Part shown: positions 35,144 through 44,411 of the stretch, piece by piece
Position numbering within the stretch: position 1 is the first letter of the stretch
Layout: each line of letters opens with the position of its first letter
From: Candidatus Accumulibacter propinquus
GTDB taxonomy: Bacteria > Pseudomonadota > Gammaproteobacteria > Burkholderiales > Rhodocyclaceae
Length of the DNA stretch: 55,026 nt
Direction: 5' to 3'
NCBI GenBank assembly: GCA_016714935.1
Contig: JADKBU010000027.1
Span: forward strand, 1-55,026
The notes under the pieces: model-generated
Told to the model about the DNA's origin: nothing
The model's database searches: none
The model's input: the letters and a program-made list of their open reading frames with translations, nothing else
Program-made: the position numbers and the translations under genes

Positions 35144-36078
35144 GGTGACCCCTTGCGACTTGACGGAACAACAAAGCCGGCCTCGCCAGGTCCCGGGAGC
35201 GGCGATACAGGCCCGAAAATGAGGCTCTGCGGCGATTCTTCGAGCACCTGCAATACCCTGTCAAGCTGGCGCGAGTTGCGCGCAAGACCGCTGCCCACTT
35301 CATTGAAGCGTGCGACCAGGGCGCCAATTCCGCCTGGTGACGGCTCGCCGAGCAGCAGGTCGAGCTTGTCGCTGACGAGTTGCAGGCGAGTCATCAACTG
35401 GCGCGATTCGACCAGCAGCGGGCCCGCTTCGGCGGCCGCCTGCTCGGTATGGACAAGCGTCGCATTCAGCAAGCGCTGGTTGTCCGCCGCCAACACCCGC
35501 TTCAACTCACGTGCGACGGCGTTGGTATTGGCAGTGGTGGCTTCGAGGTTGGCGAGAATCGTGGCCAGATGCTGACGATTCTCGCTGTCGATCATCTGGT
35601 TGGCGTTGGCCAGGAAATCCCGCGCCTGGCGCAGGGTGGCCCCACCGGCGTCCGACAACTCCTCGATCAGCGACGAGTGCATCGCGATGCGCGCTGGTTC
35701 ACCGTCGACGCTACGCAGCGGCACCTGATCAGCACCGCTGTCCTCAAGCAGGATGTGTGCGATGCCGGTGACGCCCTGATAGCCCAGCTTGGCCGTCGTA
35801 CCGCGGGTTACCGGCACCGCGCTGCCCACACTGATGCGTATCAGGATGTTGCGTACGTCCCTGGGGTCCAGTTCAATGGCCTGCACCTTGCCCACCCGGA
35901 TCCCCCGATAACGTACCTGCCCTTGCAGGCTGAGTCCGGTGACATTCTGCCGGGTCACCACCGTGTAGTCCGTCGTCGCTTCGTGCTTGCCGCCAAACCA
36001 CCAGATCGAGCACACCACCGCAAGACCGAGAAAGAGCGTGAAAAGCCCTGCCAGCAGGGCGTGCGAACGGTTCTCCAT
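35140..36078 (-). CDS. mlaD: MlaD-type MCE domain protein
   Basis: 312 residues: one N-terminal membrane helix (about 8-29), then a single MCE domain (about 40-120) with VTGLSLQGQVRYRGIRVGKV. A long helical C-terminal part (about 145-300) with Asn/Gln/Ala-rich coiled-coil character follows. It forms the periplasmic ring of a lipid transporter. It lies 2 nt after mlaF. Confidence 0.9.
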   Translation of the reverse strand: MENRSHALLAGLFTLFLGLAVVCSIWWFGGKHEATTDYTVVTRQNVTGLSLQGQVRYRGIRVGKVQAIELDPRDVRNILIRISVGSAVPVTRGTTAKLGYQGVTGIAHILLEDSGADQVPLRSVDGEPARIAMHSSLIEELSDAGGATLRQARDFLANANQMIDSENRQHLATILANLEATTANTNAVARELKRVLAADNQRLLNATLVHTEQAAAEAGPLLVESRQLMTRLQLVSDKLDLLLGEPSPGGIGALVARFNEVGSGLARNSRQLDRVLQVLEESPQSLIFGPVSPLPGPGEAGFVVPSSRKGSP

Positions 36079-36080
36079 AC

Positions 36081-36878
36081 TTAACAGGCCCCTTGCCTGA
36101 CGGCCGCTGCAGCGCGTCCGGAACTAAAGAAATTGCGAATGAACGGGTGCTCGACGGCACACACTTCTGCGGCCGTACCGCAGGCGACGATGCGCTGATC
36201 GGCAAGCACGGCCAGGCGGGTAGCCAGCCCGGCCAGCGTCTCGGGGTCGTGCGTCACCATCACCACGGTAAAACCAAGGGCCTTCTGCAGCATCTTGATC
36301 AGATTGACGAAGTTTTCGCTGCGATCCGGGTCGAGGCCGGCGGTGGGCTCGTCGAGCACCAGCAACTCGGGCTCCAGCGACAGGGCGCGTGCCAGAGCGA
36401 CACGCTTGACCATCCCGCCGGACAACTCGGCGGGCATCAGACGGCCGTGACGCGCCTCCAGTTCGACCATCCCCAGCTTGAGCAGCACCAGATCAGCGAT
36501 CATGCCCTCGTCGAGCAGGCGCAGCTCGCGCAACGGGAAGGCGATATTGTCAAAAACCGAGAGCGCCGAAAAAAGCGCCCCCTGCTGAAAGAGCATGCCG
36601 AAGCGGCGGCGAAGCTGGCGACGCAGTTCCGGATCCGGATCGAGCACGGCCTGCCCGAAGAGTTTGACAGACCCCTTGCTCGGCGCCAGCAGGCCGACAA
36701 TCTCGCGCAGCAGGGTCGTCTTGCCGCTGCCCGAACCGCCGACCAGACCAAGCATCTGCCCGGCCTCGACATCGAGATCGATGTCGCGGTGGATGACGAC
36801 ATCGCCAAACTGCGTGCACAGGCCGCGGATTTCGATCGCCGGCGGTGTTCGCCGGCCACAGTCCGAGCGTGCGCTCAT
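36081..36878 (-). CDS. mlaF: MlaF-type ATP-binding protein
   Basis: 265 residues from ATG 36878, which overlaps the mlaE stop (TGATG). Walker A GGSGSGKTT, Q-loop FQQGALFSALSV, signature ELSGGMVKRVALARAL, Walker B LLVLDEPTAGLD and the switch His in VTHDPE are all present. It powers retrograde or anterograde phospholipid movement together with MlaE and MlaD. Confidence 0.94.
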   Translation of the reverse strand: MSARSDCGRRTPPAIEIRGLCTQFGDVVIHRDIDLDVEAGQMLGLVGGSGSGKTTLLREIVGLLAPSKGSVKLFGQAVLDPDPELRRQLRRRFGMLFQQGALFSALSVFDNIAFPLRELRLLDEGMIADLVLLKLGMVELEARHGRLMPAELSGGMVKRVALARALSLEPELLVLDEPTAGLDPDRSENFVNLIKMLQKALGFTVVMVTHDPETLAGLATRLAVLADQRIVACGTAAEVCAVEHPFIRNFFSSGRAAAAVRQGAC

Positions 36879-37990
36879 CAGGGCAACCCCACGCCACGGG
36901 TCAGCACCGCGAAGACGGCATCGACCAGAATTGCCACCGTGATCGAAGTCACCACCGACGTGGTCGTCCGCGACGACAGACTTTCGGTATTCGGCTTGAC
37001 CCTGAGGCCAAAGTGGCAGGCGATGAGCGCGATCAGCACGCCGAAGACAGCGCCCTTGCCCAGGCCGATCCAGACATTGGCGACCGGGACCACCTTGGGC
37101 AACGTGTCGATGAAGAAGCCAAAAGACAGATCCATCTGCAGTTTGGCCGCGACCATGCCGCCGACGATCCCGGCTGCCGAACACCAGATGACCAGCAACG
37201 GCATGGCCAATGCCAGCGCCAGAACCTTCGGCAACACCAGGCGCAGGCTACGGGAAACGCCCATCGTGGCCAGCGCGTCGATTTCTTCGGTCACCCGCAT
37301 GACGCCGATCTGGGCGGTCATCGCCGACCCCGAACGTCCTGCGACCAGCACCGCGACCAGCACCGGGCCGAGTTCGCGGACAATGCTGATGCCCAGCAGG
37401 TTGACGATGAAGACGTCGGCGCCAAAGGTCGCCAGTTGCAGAGCGGACAGGTAGGAGAGAACGATGCCGATCAGAAAACCGATCAATGCCGTCACCGGCA
37501 AGGCCTGCGCACCGCTCTTGTAAAGATTTGCCGAGAACTCGCGCCAGGGAATGTCGCCAGGGTGCGCGCAAAGATGCGCGACATCCAGAAGCATTTGGCC
37601 AATCAGGGCGAGCATCGCGGCAAGATGGTCGATGGCCGCCAAAGTTCCGCCGCCAAGCAGGCGAATCCAGGCCCAGGATGCGCTCGGCCGCTCCGGTTCG
37701 ACGTCGGCGCGGATGGCCTCGACACGTTCGAGCAGCGAGCGGTGCGCACGGGAAACCGCCAGCGAGGCCGGCCATTGCCTACCCCAGGAACGCCAGAGCA
37801 GAATCGCACCGGCGCTGTCCATGCGCTCGATCGCCTGCAGATCCCAGTACGCATTGCCGGCCGCCAGATCGCACAGACGAAGCTCAAGCCCGGAAATCGG
37901 TGGCGGCAGGGTGACCAGAGTCCAGTCGCCGGAAAGCCGGACCTGCACCCCGTCCGCCTGACTCACTGCTTCTATGGTCGCCACCGTCAT
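36878..37990 (-). CDS. mlaE: MlaE-type permease with N-terminal STAS-like domain
   Basis: 370 residues from ATG 37990. The first 100 residues look like a STAS domain (VRLSGDWTLVTLP, ERMDSAGAILLWRSW). The membrane part has the MlaE signature ELGPVLVAVLVAGRSGSAM and GVMRVTEEIDALATMGVS. E. coli encodes the STAS partner (MlaB) separately, so here the two are fused. First gene of mlaE-F-D-lipoprotein; no mlaA or mlaC is seen in the window. Confidence 0.92.
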   Translation of the reverse strand: MTVATIEAVSQADGVQVRLSGDWTLVTLPPPISGLELRLCDLAAGNAYWDLQAIERMDSAGAILLWRSWGRQWPASLAVSRAHRSLLERVEAIRADVEPERPSASWAWIRLLGGGTLAAIDHLAAMLALIGQMLLDVAHLCAHPGDIPWREFSANLYKSGAQALPVTALIGFLIGIVLSYLSALQLATFGADVFIVNLLGISIVRELGPVLVAVLVAGRSGSAMTAQIGVMRVTEEIDALATMGVSRSLRLVLPKVLALALAMPLLVIWCSAAGIVGGMVAAKLQMDLSFGFFIDTLPKVVPVANVWIGLGKGAVFGVLIALIACHFGLRVKPNTESLSSRTTTSVVTSITVAILVDAVFAVLTRGVGLP

Positions 37991-38179
37991 CGCAGCTCGC
38001 AGGATCCGTGCAGAGCACCGCCGCACGACTGCCCTGCCTTGCTGCTCATTCGCTGACTCCTGGCCGGTGTCGGTACGCCGGGTGGCTCGCCGCCGTCGGC
38101 CCGCTCAGGCTGCGTGCGCAACGCGATACCGGCTGGCGAGCGACTGGGCGACGCTCGCCGCCAGCCTGTGACACGATGG

Positions 38180-39700
38180 TCACCCCTCAATCGGCACCGC
38201 CGCTTCACTGGGCATCGGCCTGACCCGCACCTTGAGGCCAATCCGACGCCAGAGCAGCGCCTCATCGGTCAACGCCGCGGCAGTCATCGGGTTATCGTCC
38301 AGCCAGACGGCCGGCACCTCCAACTGGAAACCGACGGGCGATTCCTTGACCGACACTTGCGACACCGGCTGGTCCTCGCGCGAGCGATGCAGAAGGGCTG
38401 CCAGGCGAAGACAGAACACCAGGCGCCAGTTCGGATCGCCTGCCGGCATTGAAGCCAGCTTCTGGAGCTTGCCGTGCTGGCCGAGCACCAGCAACGCCAG
38501 ACGTGCCTGATCGCGCTTCGAAAAGCCGGGCATGTCGGCATGCGCCAGAATATAGGCGCCGTGTTTGTGGAATTCACTGTGCGCCACTGAAACACCGATT
38601 TCATGCAGGGAGACCGCCCAGCGCAGGAAGTGGACGTGGTTCTCGTGCTCGGGCGAATCGAGCTTGATCATCTGGCCGAGCAGCAACAGCGCGGTACGCT
38701 CGACGCGCCGCACCTGCGTCTCATCGACCTGATAGCGACGCATGAACTGGGCCACCGTTTCGTCGCGCGTGTCGTGGTGTTCGAAGCGCCCAAGCAGATC
38801 GTAGAGGACCCCCAGGGGCAGCGCACCGTCGGAATACGTCATATGCGCCATCCCCAATTCGGAGAACACCGCCGACATGATGGCAATGGCACCGGGAAGG
38901 ATCACCAGGCGGTCGCCGCGCATGCCTTTGAGATCCAGCGCCTCCGCTGACCCGGCACGGATAATCAACTGGCGTAGCCTGGCCAGGCCTTCCCGACTGA
39001 TGCCGCTGCCGCCATCGGGATTCAGGTCGTTCATTTCGAGAATGTTGGCGATTTCCTGCGCCGCGCCTGAGGAACCCACGGCCTCCTGCCAACCGAAACG
39101 CTGGTAGTCGACGGCGATGGCTTCTATTTCGCGCGCGGCCGACACTTCCGCCGCATAAAAGCGCTTCTTGTCCACCTTGCCTTCCGGAAAAAAGCGCTGC
39201 CGATAGCTGATGCCACCCATGAACAGCGACTCCATCAACAACGGTTCGGTACGCTCTCCGATGATGAACTCGGTCGAACCGCCGCCGATATCGACCACCA
39301 GACGCCGGAAATTGGCCGCTGGCAGGGCGTTCGAGGCGCCGATGAAGATCAGGCGCGCCTCCTCGCGGCCACCGATGATCTCGATCGGGAAGCCCAGCGC
39401 CGCCTCGGCCTGGGGCAGGACCATGCGCGCATTCCTGGCCACCCGCATGGCGTCGGTGGTCACGGCACGCACGGTTTCCAGATCAAAGCCGCGCAGGCGT
39501 TCGCCGAAACGACGCAATGCCTCGAACGCACGCTGCTGCGAGGCATGGTCGAGCAGCTTCTCACGGGTCAGTCCGGAACCGAGCCGGACCGTTTCCTTGA
39601 GGGTCTCGAGTGGGTGGATCTGATCGCCAACAATTCGCCCGATCTGCAAGCGAAAGCTATTGGAACCCAGGTCAACACCGGCGATTAATTCGTAGCTCAT
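38180..39700 (-). CDS. ppx: Exopolyphosphatase (Ppx/GppA family)
   Basis: 506 residues. ASKHA-fold phosphate motifs IAGVDLGSNSFRLQIG (N-terminal) and VVDIGGGSTEFIIGE are followed by an HD-like C-terminal domain (about 305-506). It removes phosphate from polyphosphate ends (or pppGpp). It is divergent from ppk1 across about 210 bp, a common arrangement in proteobacteria. The ATG is followed by SYELIAGVDLG with no closer alternative start. Confidence 0.95.
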   Translation of the reverse strand: MSYELIAGVDLGSNSFRLQIGRIVGDQIHPLETLKETVRLGSGLTREKLLDHASQQRAFEALRRFGERLRGFDLETVRAVTTDAMRVARNARMVLPQAEAALGFPIEIIGGREEARLIFIGASNALPAANFRRLVVDIGGGSTEFIIGERTEPLLMESLFMGGISYRQRFFPEGKVDKKRFYAAEVSAAREIEAIAVDYQRFGWQEAVGSSGAAQEIANILEMNDLNPDGGSGISREGLARLRQLIIRAGSAEALDLKGMRGDRLVILPGAIAIMSAVFSELGMAHMTYSDGALPLGVLYDLLGRFEHHDTRDETVAQFMRRYQVDETQVRRVERTALLLLGQMIKLDSPEHENHVHFLRWAVSLHEIGVSVAHSEFHKHGAYILAHADMPGFSKRDQARLALLVLGQHGKLQKLASMPAGDPNWRLVFCLRLAALLHRSREDQPVSQVSVKESPVGFQLEVPAVWLDDNPMTAAALTDEALLWRRIGLKVRVRPMPSEAAVPIEG

Positions 39701-39909
39701 GATTATTCTTTTTCGGGCGTATGGTCAAGCCTGTTTGCGGATCGGACATTTTACCACCGCCGCCCGGACCACCATGGCGCCGTGCGAGGGCCGGCGTGCC
39801 GGTGCATCCACAAAACCGCCCGGCAATCGACCAGTAACGCGCCGATGGTTGTAATATGCTCGTTTTCAAATCCACCTGTCCGATCCATCCCTTCCGACGG
39901 AATGAACCC

Positions 39910-42033
39910 ATGAACATCGTCGCCACGACCACCGAAACACCGCCCATCCAGGCCACCTCCGGCTTCCCGCCGGAATATTTCCTCAATCGCGAGATTGGTC
40001 TGCTCGCCTTCAACCGACGCGTACTCTGGCAGGCCAGAAATCCGCGCACGCCGTTGCTTGAGCGCCTGCGTTTTCTGTGCATCGTCAGCAGCAACCTCGA
40101 CGAGTTCTTCGAGATTCGGGTGGCCGGAGTCAAGGAACAGCTCAAGCTCAACTCGGTGGCGATCACCACCGACGGCAAGACCGCCCGGGAGGTGTATCGT
40201 CTGGTCAGCGAGGAGACGCATGCCCTCGTCAAGGAGCAGTACCAGTTGCTCAATGAAGAGATCCTGCCGCAGCTCGCCACCGAAGGCATCCGCTTCGTCA
40301 AGCGCTCCGAATGGAACGACGCTCAGCGCGAGTGGATCAAGGGTTTCTTCTTCCGCGAAGTGATGCCGGTGATTACTCCGATCGGCCTCGATCCCTCGCA
40401 TCCTTTTCCGCGCGTACTCAACAAGAGTCTCAATTTCGCCGTCGAACTCGAGGGTCGCGATGCCTTCGGTCGCAGCTCCGGAGCCGCGATCGTGCAGGCA
40501 CCGCGAGTCCTGCCCCGCGTGATCCGGCTACCCCGCGAACTTGGCGATGTCGAGTACGCCTTCGTCTTCCTGTCCTCGATCCTGCACGAGTTTGTGCACG
40601 AGTTGTTCTCCGGAATGAAGGTCCTCGGGTGCTACCAGTTCCGTGTCACGCGCAACAGCGACCTGTTCGTCGATGAGGAGGAAGTGAAGAATCTGCGCGC
40701 CAAGATCCAGGGCGAATTGCCGCAACGGCATTTCGGAGACGCCGTACGACTGGAAATCGCCAACAACTGTTCGGAAGCGATGACCCAGTTCCTGCTCGGG
40801 CAGTTCAACCTCACCGAAAGTGACCTCTATCGCGTCACCGGCCCGGTCAATCTGGTTCGCCTGATGCAGGTTCCGGACTGGGTGCTGCGCAACGATCTGA
40901 AGTTCGTGCCGTTCACTCCCGGAACGCCGAAGGCGCTGCAGAAATGCCATAGTGTCTTCGACAGCATCCGCGGCGGCGACATCCTGCTGCACCATCCGTA
41001 TCAGAGCTTCAACCCGGTGATCGAACTGCTCGACCAGGCGGCGACCGACCCGCAGGTGGTGGCAATCCGGATGACCGTATACCGCACCGGTACCGACTCG
41101 GTATTGATGCAATCGCTGCTGCGCGCGGCTCAAAACGGCAAGGAAGTCACGGTGGTCGTGGAATTGATGGCCCGCTTCGACGAGGAAGCCAACATCGGCT
41201 GGGCGACCAAGCTGGAAGAAGTGGGCGCACACGTCGTCTACGGCGTCGTCGGCTACAAGACCCACGCCAAGATGCTGATGATCGTCCGTCGTGAGGAAGG
41301 CAAGGCCGGCAGCAGCATCCTGCGCCGCTACGTGCACCTGGGTACCGGCAACTACCACCCGAAAACCGCACGCCTCTACTCCGATTTCGGCCTGCTGACC
41401 TGCAACGAGGAGATCGGCGCCGATACCAACGAGGTCTTCAAGCAGCTCACCGGCCTGGGACGCGCACAGACGCTGACGCACCTCTGGCAGGCGCCCTTCT
41501 CTCTGCAACCGAATGTCGTCGCCGCGATTCGCGCCGAAGCCGAGGCTGCCCGTGCCGGCAAGCGCGCGCGCATCATCGCCAAGATGAATTCGCTGCTCGA
41601 ACCGGAAACCATCGCCACGCTGTACGAAGCCTCGCAGGCCGGTGTCAAGATCGATCTGATCGTCCGCGGCGTCTGTGGCTTGCGCGCGGGCGTCAAGGAC
41701 CTGTCCGAGAACATCAGCGTGCGATCGATCATCGGTCGGCAACTGGAGCACCATCGGATCTTCTATTTCTACGCCGGTGGCGAGGAAAAAGTCTACCTGT
41801 CGAGTGCCGACTGGATGGAACGTAACTTCTTCCGGCGCATCGAGTTGGCATTTCCGGTCCTCGACCGCAAACTGAAGCGCCGGGTAATCGCCGAAGGCCT
41901 GCAGATCTATCTCACCGACAACACCCTCGCCTGGGAACTCGGACCCGATGGCACTTACCACCAGCGGCGCGGCTCACGCACCAGCCCACACTCGTCGCAA
42001 GCCGAGTTGATCGAGTTGCTGCAGGCTTCCTGA
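39910..42033 (+). CDS. ppk1: Polyphosphate kinase 1
   Basis: 707 residues. N-terminal helical domain with EYFLNREIGLLAFNRRVL and FLCIVSSNLDEFFEIRV. Catalytic histidines are H452 in GYKTHAKMLMIVRRE and H614/H615 in LEHHRIFYFY. The PLD-like C-terminal lobes end near LSSADWMERNFFRRIE. It makes polyphosphate from ATP and is the key enzyme of phosphate accumulation. ATG 39910 is preferred; an upstream ATG at 39856 in frame would add 18 residues. A strong intrinsic terminator follows at 42042. Confidence 0.96.
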   Translation: MNIVATTTETPPIQATSGFPPEYFLNREIGLLAFNRRVLWQARNPRTPLLERLRFLCIVSSNLDEFFEIRVAGVKEQLKLNSVAITTDGKTAREVYRLVSEETHALVKEQYQLLNEEILPQLATEGIRFVKRSEWNDAQREWIKGFFFREVMPVITPIGLDPSHPFPRVLNKSLNFAVELEGRDAFGRSSGAAIVQAPRVLPRVIRLPRELGDVEYAFVFLSSILHEFVHELFSGMKVLGCYQFRVTRNSDLFVDEEEVKNLRAKIQGELPQRHFGDAVRLEIANNCSEAMTQFLLGQFNLTESDLYRVTGPVNLVRLMQVPDWVLRNDLKFVPFTPGTPKALQKCHSVFDSIRGGDILLHHPYQSFNPVIELLDQAATDPQVVAIRMTVYRTGTDSVLMQSLLRAAQNGKEVTVVVELMARFDEEANIGWATKLEEVGAHVVYGVVGYKTHAKMLMIVRREEGKAGSSILRRYVHLGTGNYHPKTARLYSDFGLLTCNEEIGADTNEVFKQLTGLGRAQTLTHLWQAPFSLQPNVVAAIRAEAEAARAGKRARIIAKMNSLLEPETIATLYEASQAGVKIDLIVRGVCGLRAGVKDLSENISVRSIIGRQLEHHRIFYFYAGGEEKVYLSSADWMERNFFRRIELAFPVLDRKLKRRVIAEGLQIYLTDNTLAWELGPDGTYHQRRGSRTSPHSSQAELIELLQAS

Positions 42034-42041
42034 TCGGCAGC

Positions 42042-42065
42042 AGGGGGGCGCGCCGCCGCCCCCCT
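42042..42065 (+). terminator. Intrinsic terminator of ppk1
   Basis: Stem AGGGGGGCG (42042-42050) pairs with CGCCCCCCT (42057-42065) around a 6-nt loop. TTCCTTAT follows, giving a short pyrimidine/T tract. It lies 9 nt after the ppk1 stop and before the convergent relA end. Confidence 0.75.
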
Positions 42066-42070
42066 TTCCT

Positions 42071-42097
42071 TATAGCGCCGTGCTCTATAGCGCCGTG
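42071..42097. repeat. Short direct repeat between ppk1 and relA
   Basis: TATAGCGCCGTG occurs at 42071-42082 and 42086-42097, separated by CTC. It lies in a non-coding gap between convergent genes; a simple slippage duplication is likely. Confidence 0.6.
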
Positions 42098-42123
42098 TTG
42101 CTGTCGGCCTGGCAGGCCGCCCG

Positions 42124-44346
42124 TCAGGCCCGGCGCGCGCCGACCACGCCCTCGACCTGATGCAACAACGCCAGGGTACGATTGAGCTGTGGGATGTTGC
42201 CGACTTCGGCGGTGAAGCTCATATGCGCGTGGCCTTCCCTGGACTGCGTATTGACGGCGATCACGTTGATCTTCTCGCGTGCCAGAACGTCCGACACATC
42301 GCGTAGCAGGCCCTGCCGGTCGTGCGCATCGATCACGATATCGACCGCGAAGACGCCGTCGGTTCGTCCGCCCCAGGTCGTTTCGATGACCCGTTCGGGA
42401 TGCATCGTGCGCATGTTGGAGAAGTTGCTGCAATCGGCGCGATGCACCGAAACCCCCTTGCCGCGCGTGACGAAACCCACCACGGGATCGGGCGGAGCGG
42501 GTTTGCAGCAGCCTGCGAGCTGGGTCAACAAGCGGTCGATGCCGACGATCAGGATACCCTTCTCTGAGGCATCGCTGTCCCGCTGCCGGCGCACCGTCAG
42601 TTCGTCCGGCACGCGGTCCTCGACCAGCGTCTCGCTGCCACGCACCGCCACCTGCAACTGGCGCATGTTCAGCTTGGCGCGGGCCACGGCAATGAACAAG
42701 TCGTCGCTTCTGGCAAAACCCAGCTTGGCCGCAAGATCGTCCAGGTTGACCCCGGCCTGCCCCATTCGCTGCAATTCGCGAATCACGACCGCACGTCCCT
42801 CGGCCAGGGTGTCTTCGAGAGCCAGGCTGGCAAACCATTGCCTGACCTTGAGGCGTGCGCGATGCGTAAACAGATACGTCAGCGAGGGGTTCAGCCAGTC
42901 GCGCGACGGCCCCCCGTGCTTGGCAAGAATGATCTCGACACGCTGTCCGGTGGCCAATGGCGTGTTCAGCGGCACCAGCGCGCCATCAACCTTGGCACCG
43001 CGGCAGCGGTGGCCGAGATCGGTGTGCACACGGTACGCGAAATCGACCGGCGTCGCGCCGCGCGGCAGATCGACGACCCGGCCTTGCGGGGTCAGGATGA
43101 CCGTCTCGTCAAAGGCCGCCTGCTTGTATTGCCGGACCCAGTCCGAGGAGTCGGCCACTTCATCACGCCAGGTCAGCAACTGGCGCAGCCAGGCGATCTT
43201 TTCGTCGTAGCTGTCTTCGGGCCTGGCCTTGCTGCCCTCCTTGTAGCGCCAGTGCGCAGCAACACCCAGTTCCGCGTGGCTATGCATCTCGCGAGTACGG
43301 ATCTGCACTTCGAGCGAGCGCCCATCGGGGCAGTGCACGGCCGTATGCAGCGAGCGGTAGTCATTGCCTTTCGGGTGCGAAATGTAATCGTCGAACTCCT
43401 TGGCAATCGGCGACCAGATGTGGTGCACGATGCCCAGAGCGGTATAGCAGGCCTGCACATCGTCGACGATGACCCGTACGGCACGAACATCGTAGACTTC
43501 GGAAAACGCCACGTCCTTCTTGCGCATCTTGTTCCAGATGCTGTAGATGTGTTTTGGCCGGCCGTAGATCTCGGCGTTGGCCACGCCGGCGCTCAACAGT
43601 TCGGCCCGCAGCCGTTCGCTGGCTTCGGTGATGAACTGCTCGCGCTCGGTTCGCTTCTCGTCGAGATGTTGCGCAATCTCCTTGTAGATCGCCGGATGCA
43701 GGAAGCGGAAAGAGAGGTCCTCGAGTTCCCACTTCAATTCCCAGACGCCAAGCCGGTTGGCCAGCGGTGAATACAGCGCCAGCGTTTCGCGCGCCACCGG
43801 GACCCGCAACTCGTCGGGCTCTTCGGCGTAATAACGCAGGGTCTGTGTGCGCGAGGCCAGACGCAGGAGGACGACGCGGATATCCTCGACCATCGCCAGC
43901 AGCATCTTGCGCAGAACCTCGATCTGCGCAAGATGCTGTTGCGGATTCTTCTCGCTGCTCTCGGCGGACGCAGCGGCAAAACCGCGCGTGATCGGTCGCA
44001 GGCGGTTCAGGCGCGAAATCCCGTCGACCAGTTGCGTGACGCCGACCCCAAAATCCTTCTGAATGTGGGCCAGACCGTTTTCCTGCAATGCCGGCACGGC
44101 AAAAAGCAGTGCCGCCAGCCGCGAATCGATATCGAGCTTGAGCCCGGCCACGATCAGCGCCATTCCCAGCGCATGACCCCAGACGTGCTCGCCGCTGCCG
44201 AGTCGACGATCGCCATAGATCGAGCGGGCAAAATCGACGGCCAGCGGTACCCGCGCGACCTCGGTGCCATGCAGCCCCTCGGCCAGCATGTGCTGGTATT
44301 GTTCGAAGTCGCTCTGCGCGGCGACCGAGTGAATGACCGAAACCAT
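42124..44346 (-). CDS. relA: (p)ppGpp synthetase RelA
   Basis: 740 residues. The HD hydrolase region (about 45-150) has lost its HD pair (HVWGHALGMALIVAGL in its place), so it is a synthetase only, not SpoT. The synthetase domain (about 230-350) has GRPKHIYSIWNKM, SEVYDVRAVRVIV and HPKGNDYRSLHTAV. A TGS domain (about 395-460) and C-terminal helical and ACT parts (to VVGARRA) follow. A TATAAT sits only 6 nt before the chosen ATG, so the message may be leaderless. An in-frame ATG at 44382 would add 12 residues (MPDALASPYNAS). Confidence 0.93.
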   Translation of the reverse strand: MVSVIHSVAAQSDFEQYQHMLAEGLHGTEVARVPLAVDFARSIYGDRRLGSGEHVWGHALGMALIVAGLKLDIDSRLAALLFAVPALQENGLAHIQKDFGVGVTQLVDGISRLNRLRPITRGFAAASAESSEKNPQQHLAQIEVLRKMLLAMVEDIRVVLLRLASRTQTLRYYAEEPDELRVPVARETLALYSPLANRLGVWELKWELEDLSFRFLHPAIYKEIAQHLDEKRTEREQFITEASERLRAELLSAGVANAEIYGRPKHIYSIWNKMRKKDVAFSEVYDVRAVRVIVDDVQACYTALGIVHHIWSPIAKEFDDYISHPKGNDYRSLHTAVHCPDGRSLEVQIRTREMHSHAELGVAAHWRYKEGSKARPEDSYDEKIAWLRQLLTWRDEVADSSDWVRQYKQAAFDETVILTPQGRVVDLPRGATPVDFAYRVHTDLGHRCRGAKVDGALVPLNTPLATGQRVEIILAKHGGPSRDWLNPSLTYLFTHRARLKVRQWFASLALEDTLAEGRAVVIRELQRMGQAGVNLDDLAAKLGFARSDDLFIAVARAKLNMRQLQVAVRGSETLVEDRVPDELTVRRQRDSDASEKGILIVGIDRLLTQLAGCCKPAPPDPVVGFVTRGKGVSVHRADCSNFSNMRTMHPERVIETTWGGRTDGVFAVDIVIDAHDRQGLLRDVSDVLAREKINVIAVNTQSREGHAHMSFTAEVGNIPQLNRTLALLHQVEGVVGARRA

Positions 44347-44352
44347 GGACGC

Positions 44353-44358
44353 ATTATA
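44353..44358 (-). promoter_or_regulatory. Perfect -10 box just before relA
   Basis: TATAAT on the minus strand ends 6 nt before the relA ATG at 44346. A -35 is poor (no clear TTGACA 16-18 bp upstream). If used, transcription would start at or next to the ATG. Confidence 0.4.
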
Positions 44359-44411
44359 AGGGCTCGCCAGAGCATCAGGCATAATGCGCGATTGCTTGCT
44401 ACCTGCCGCCG

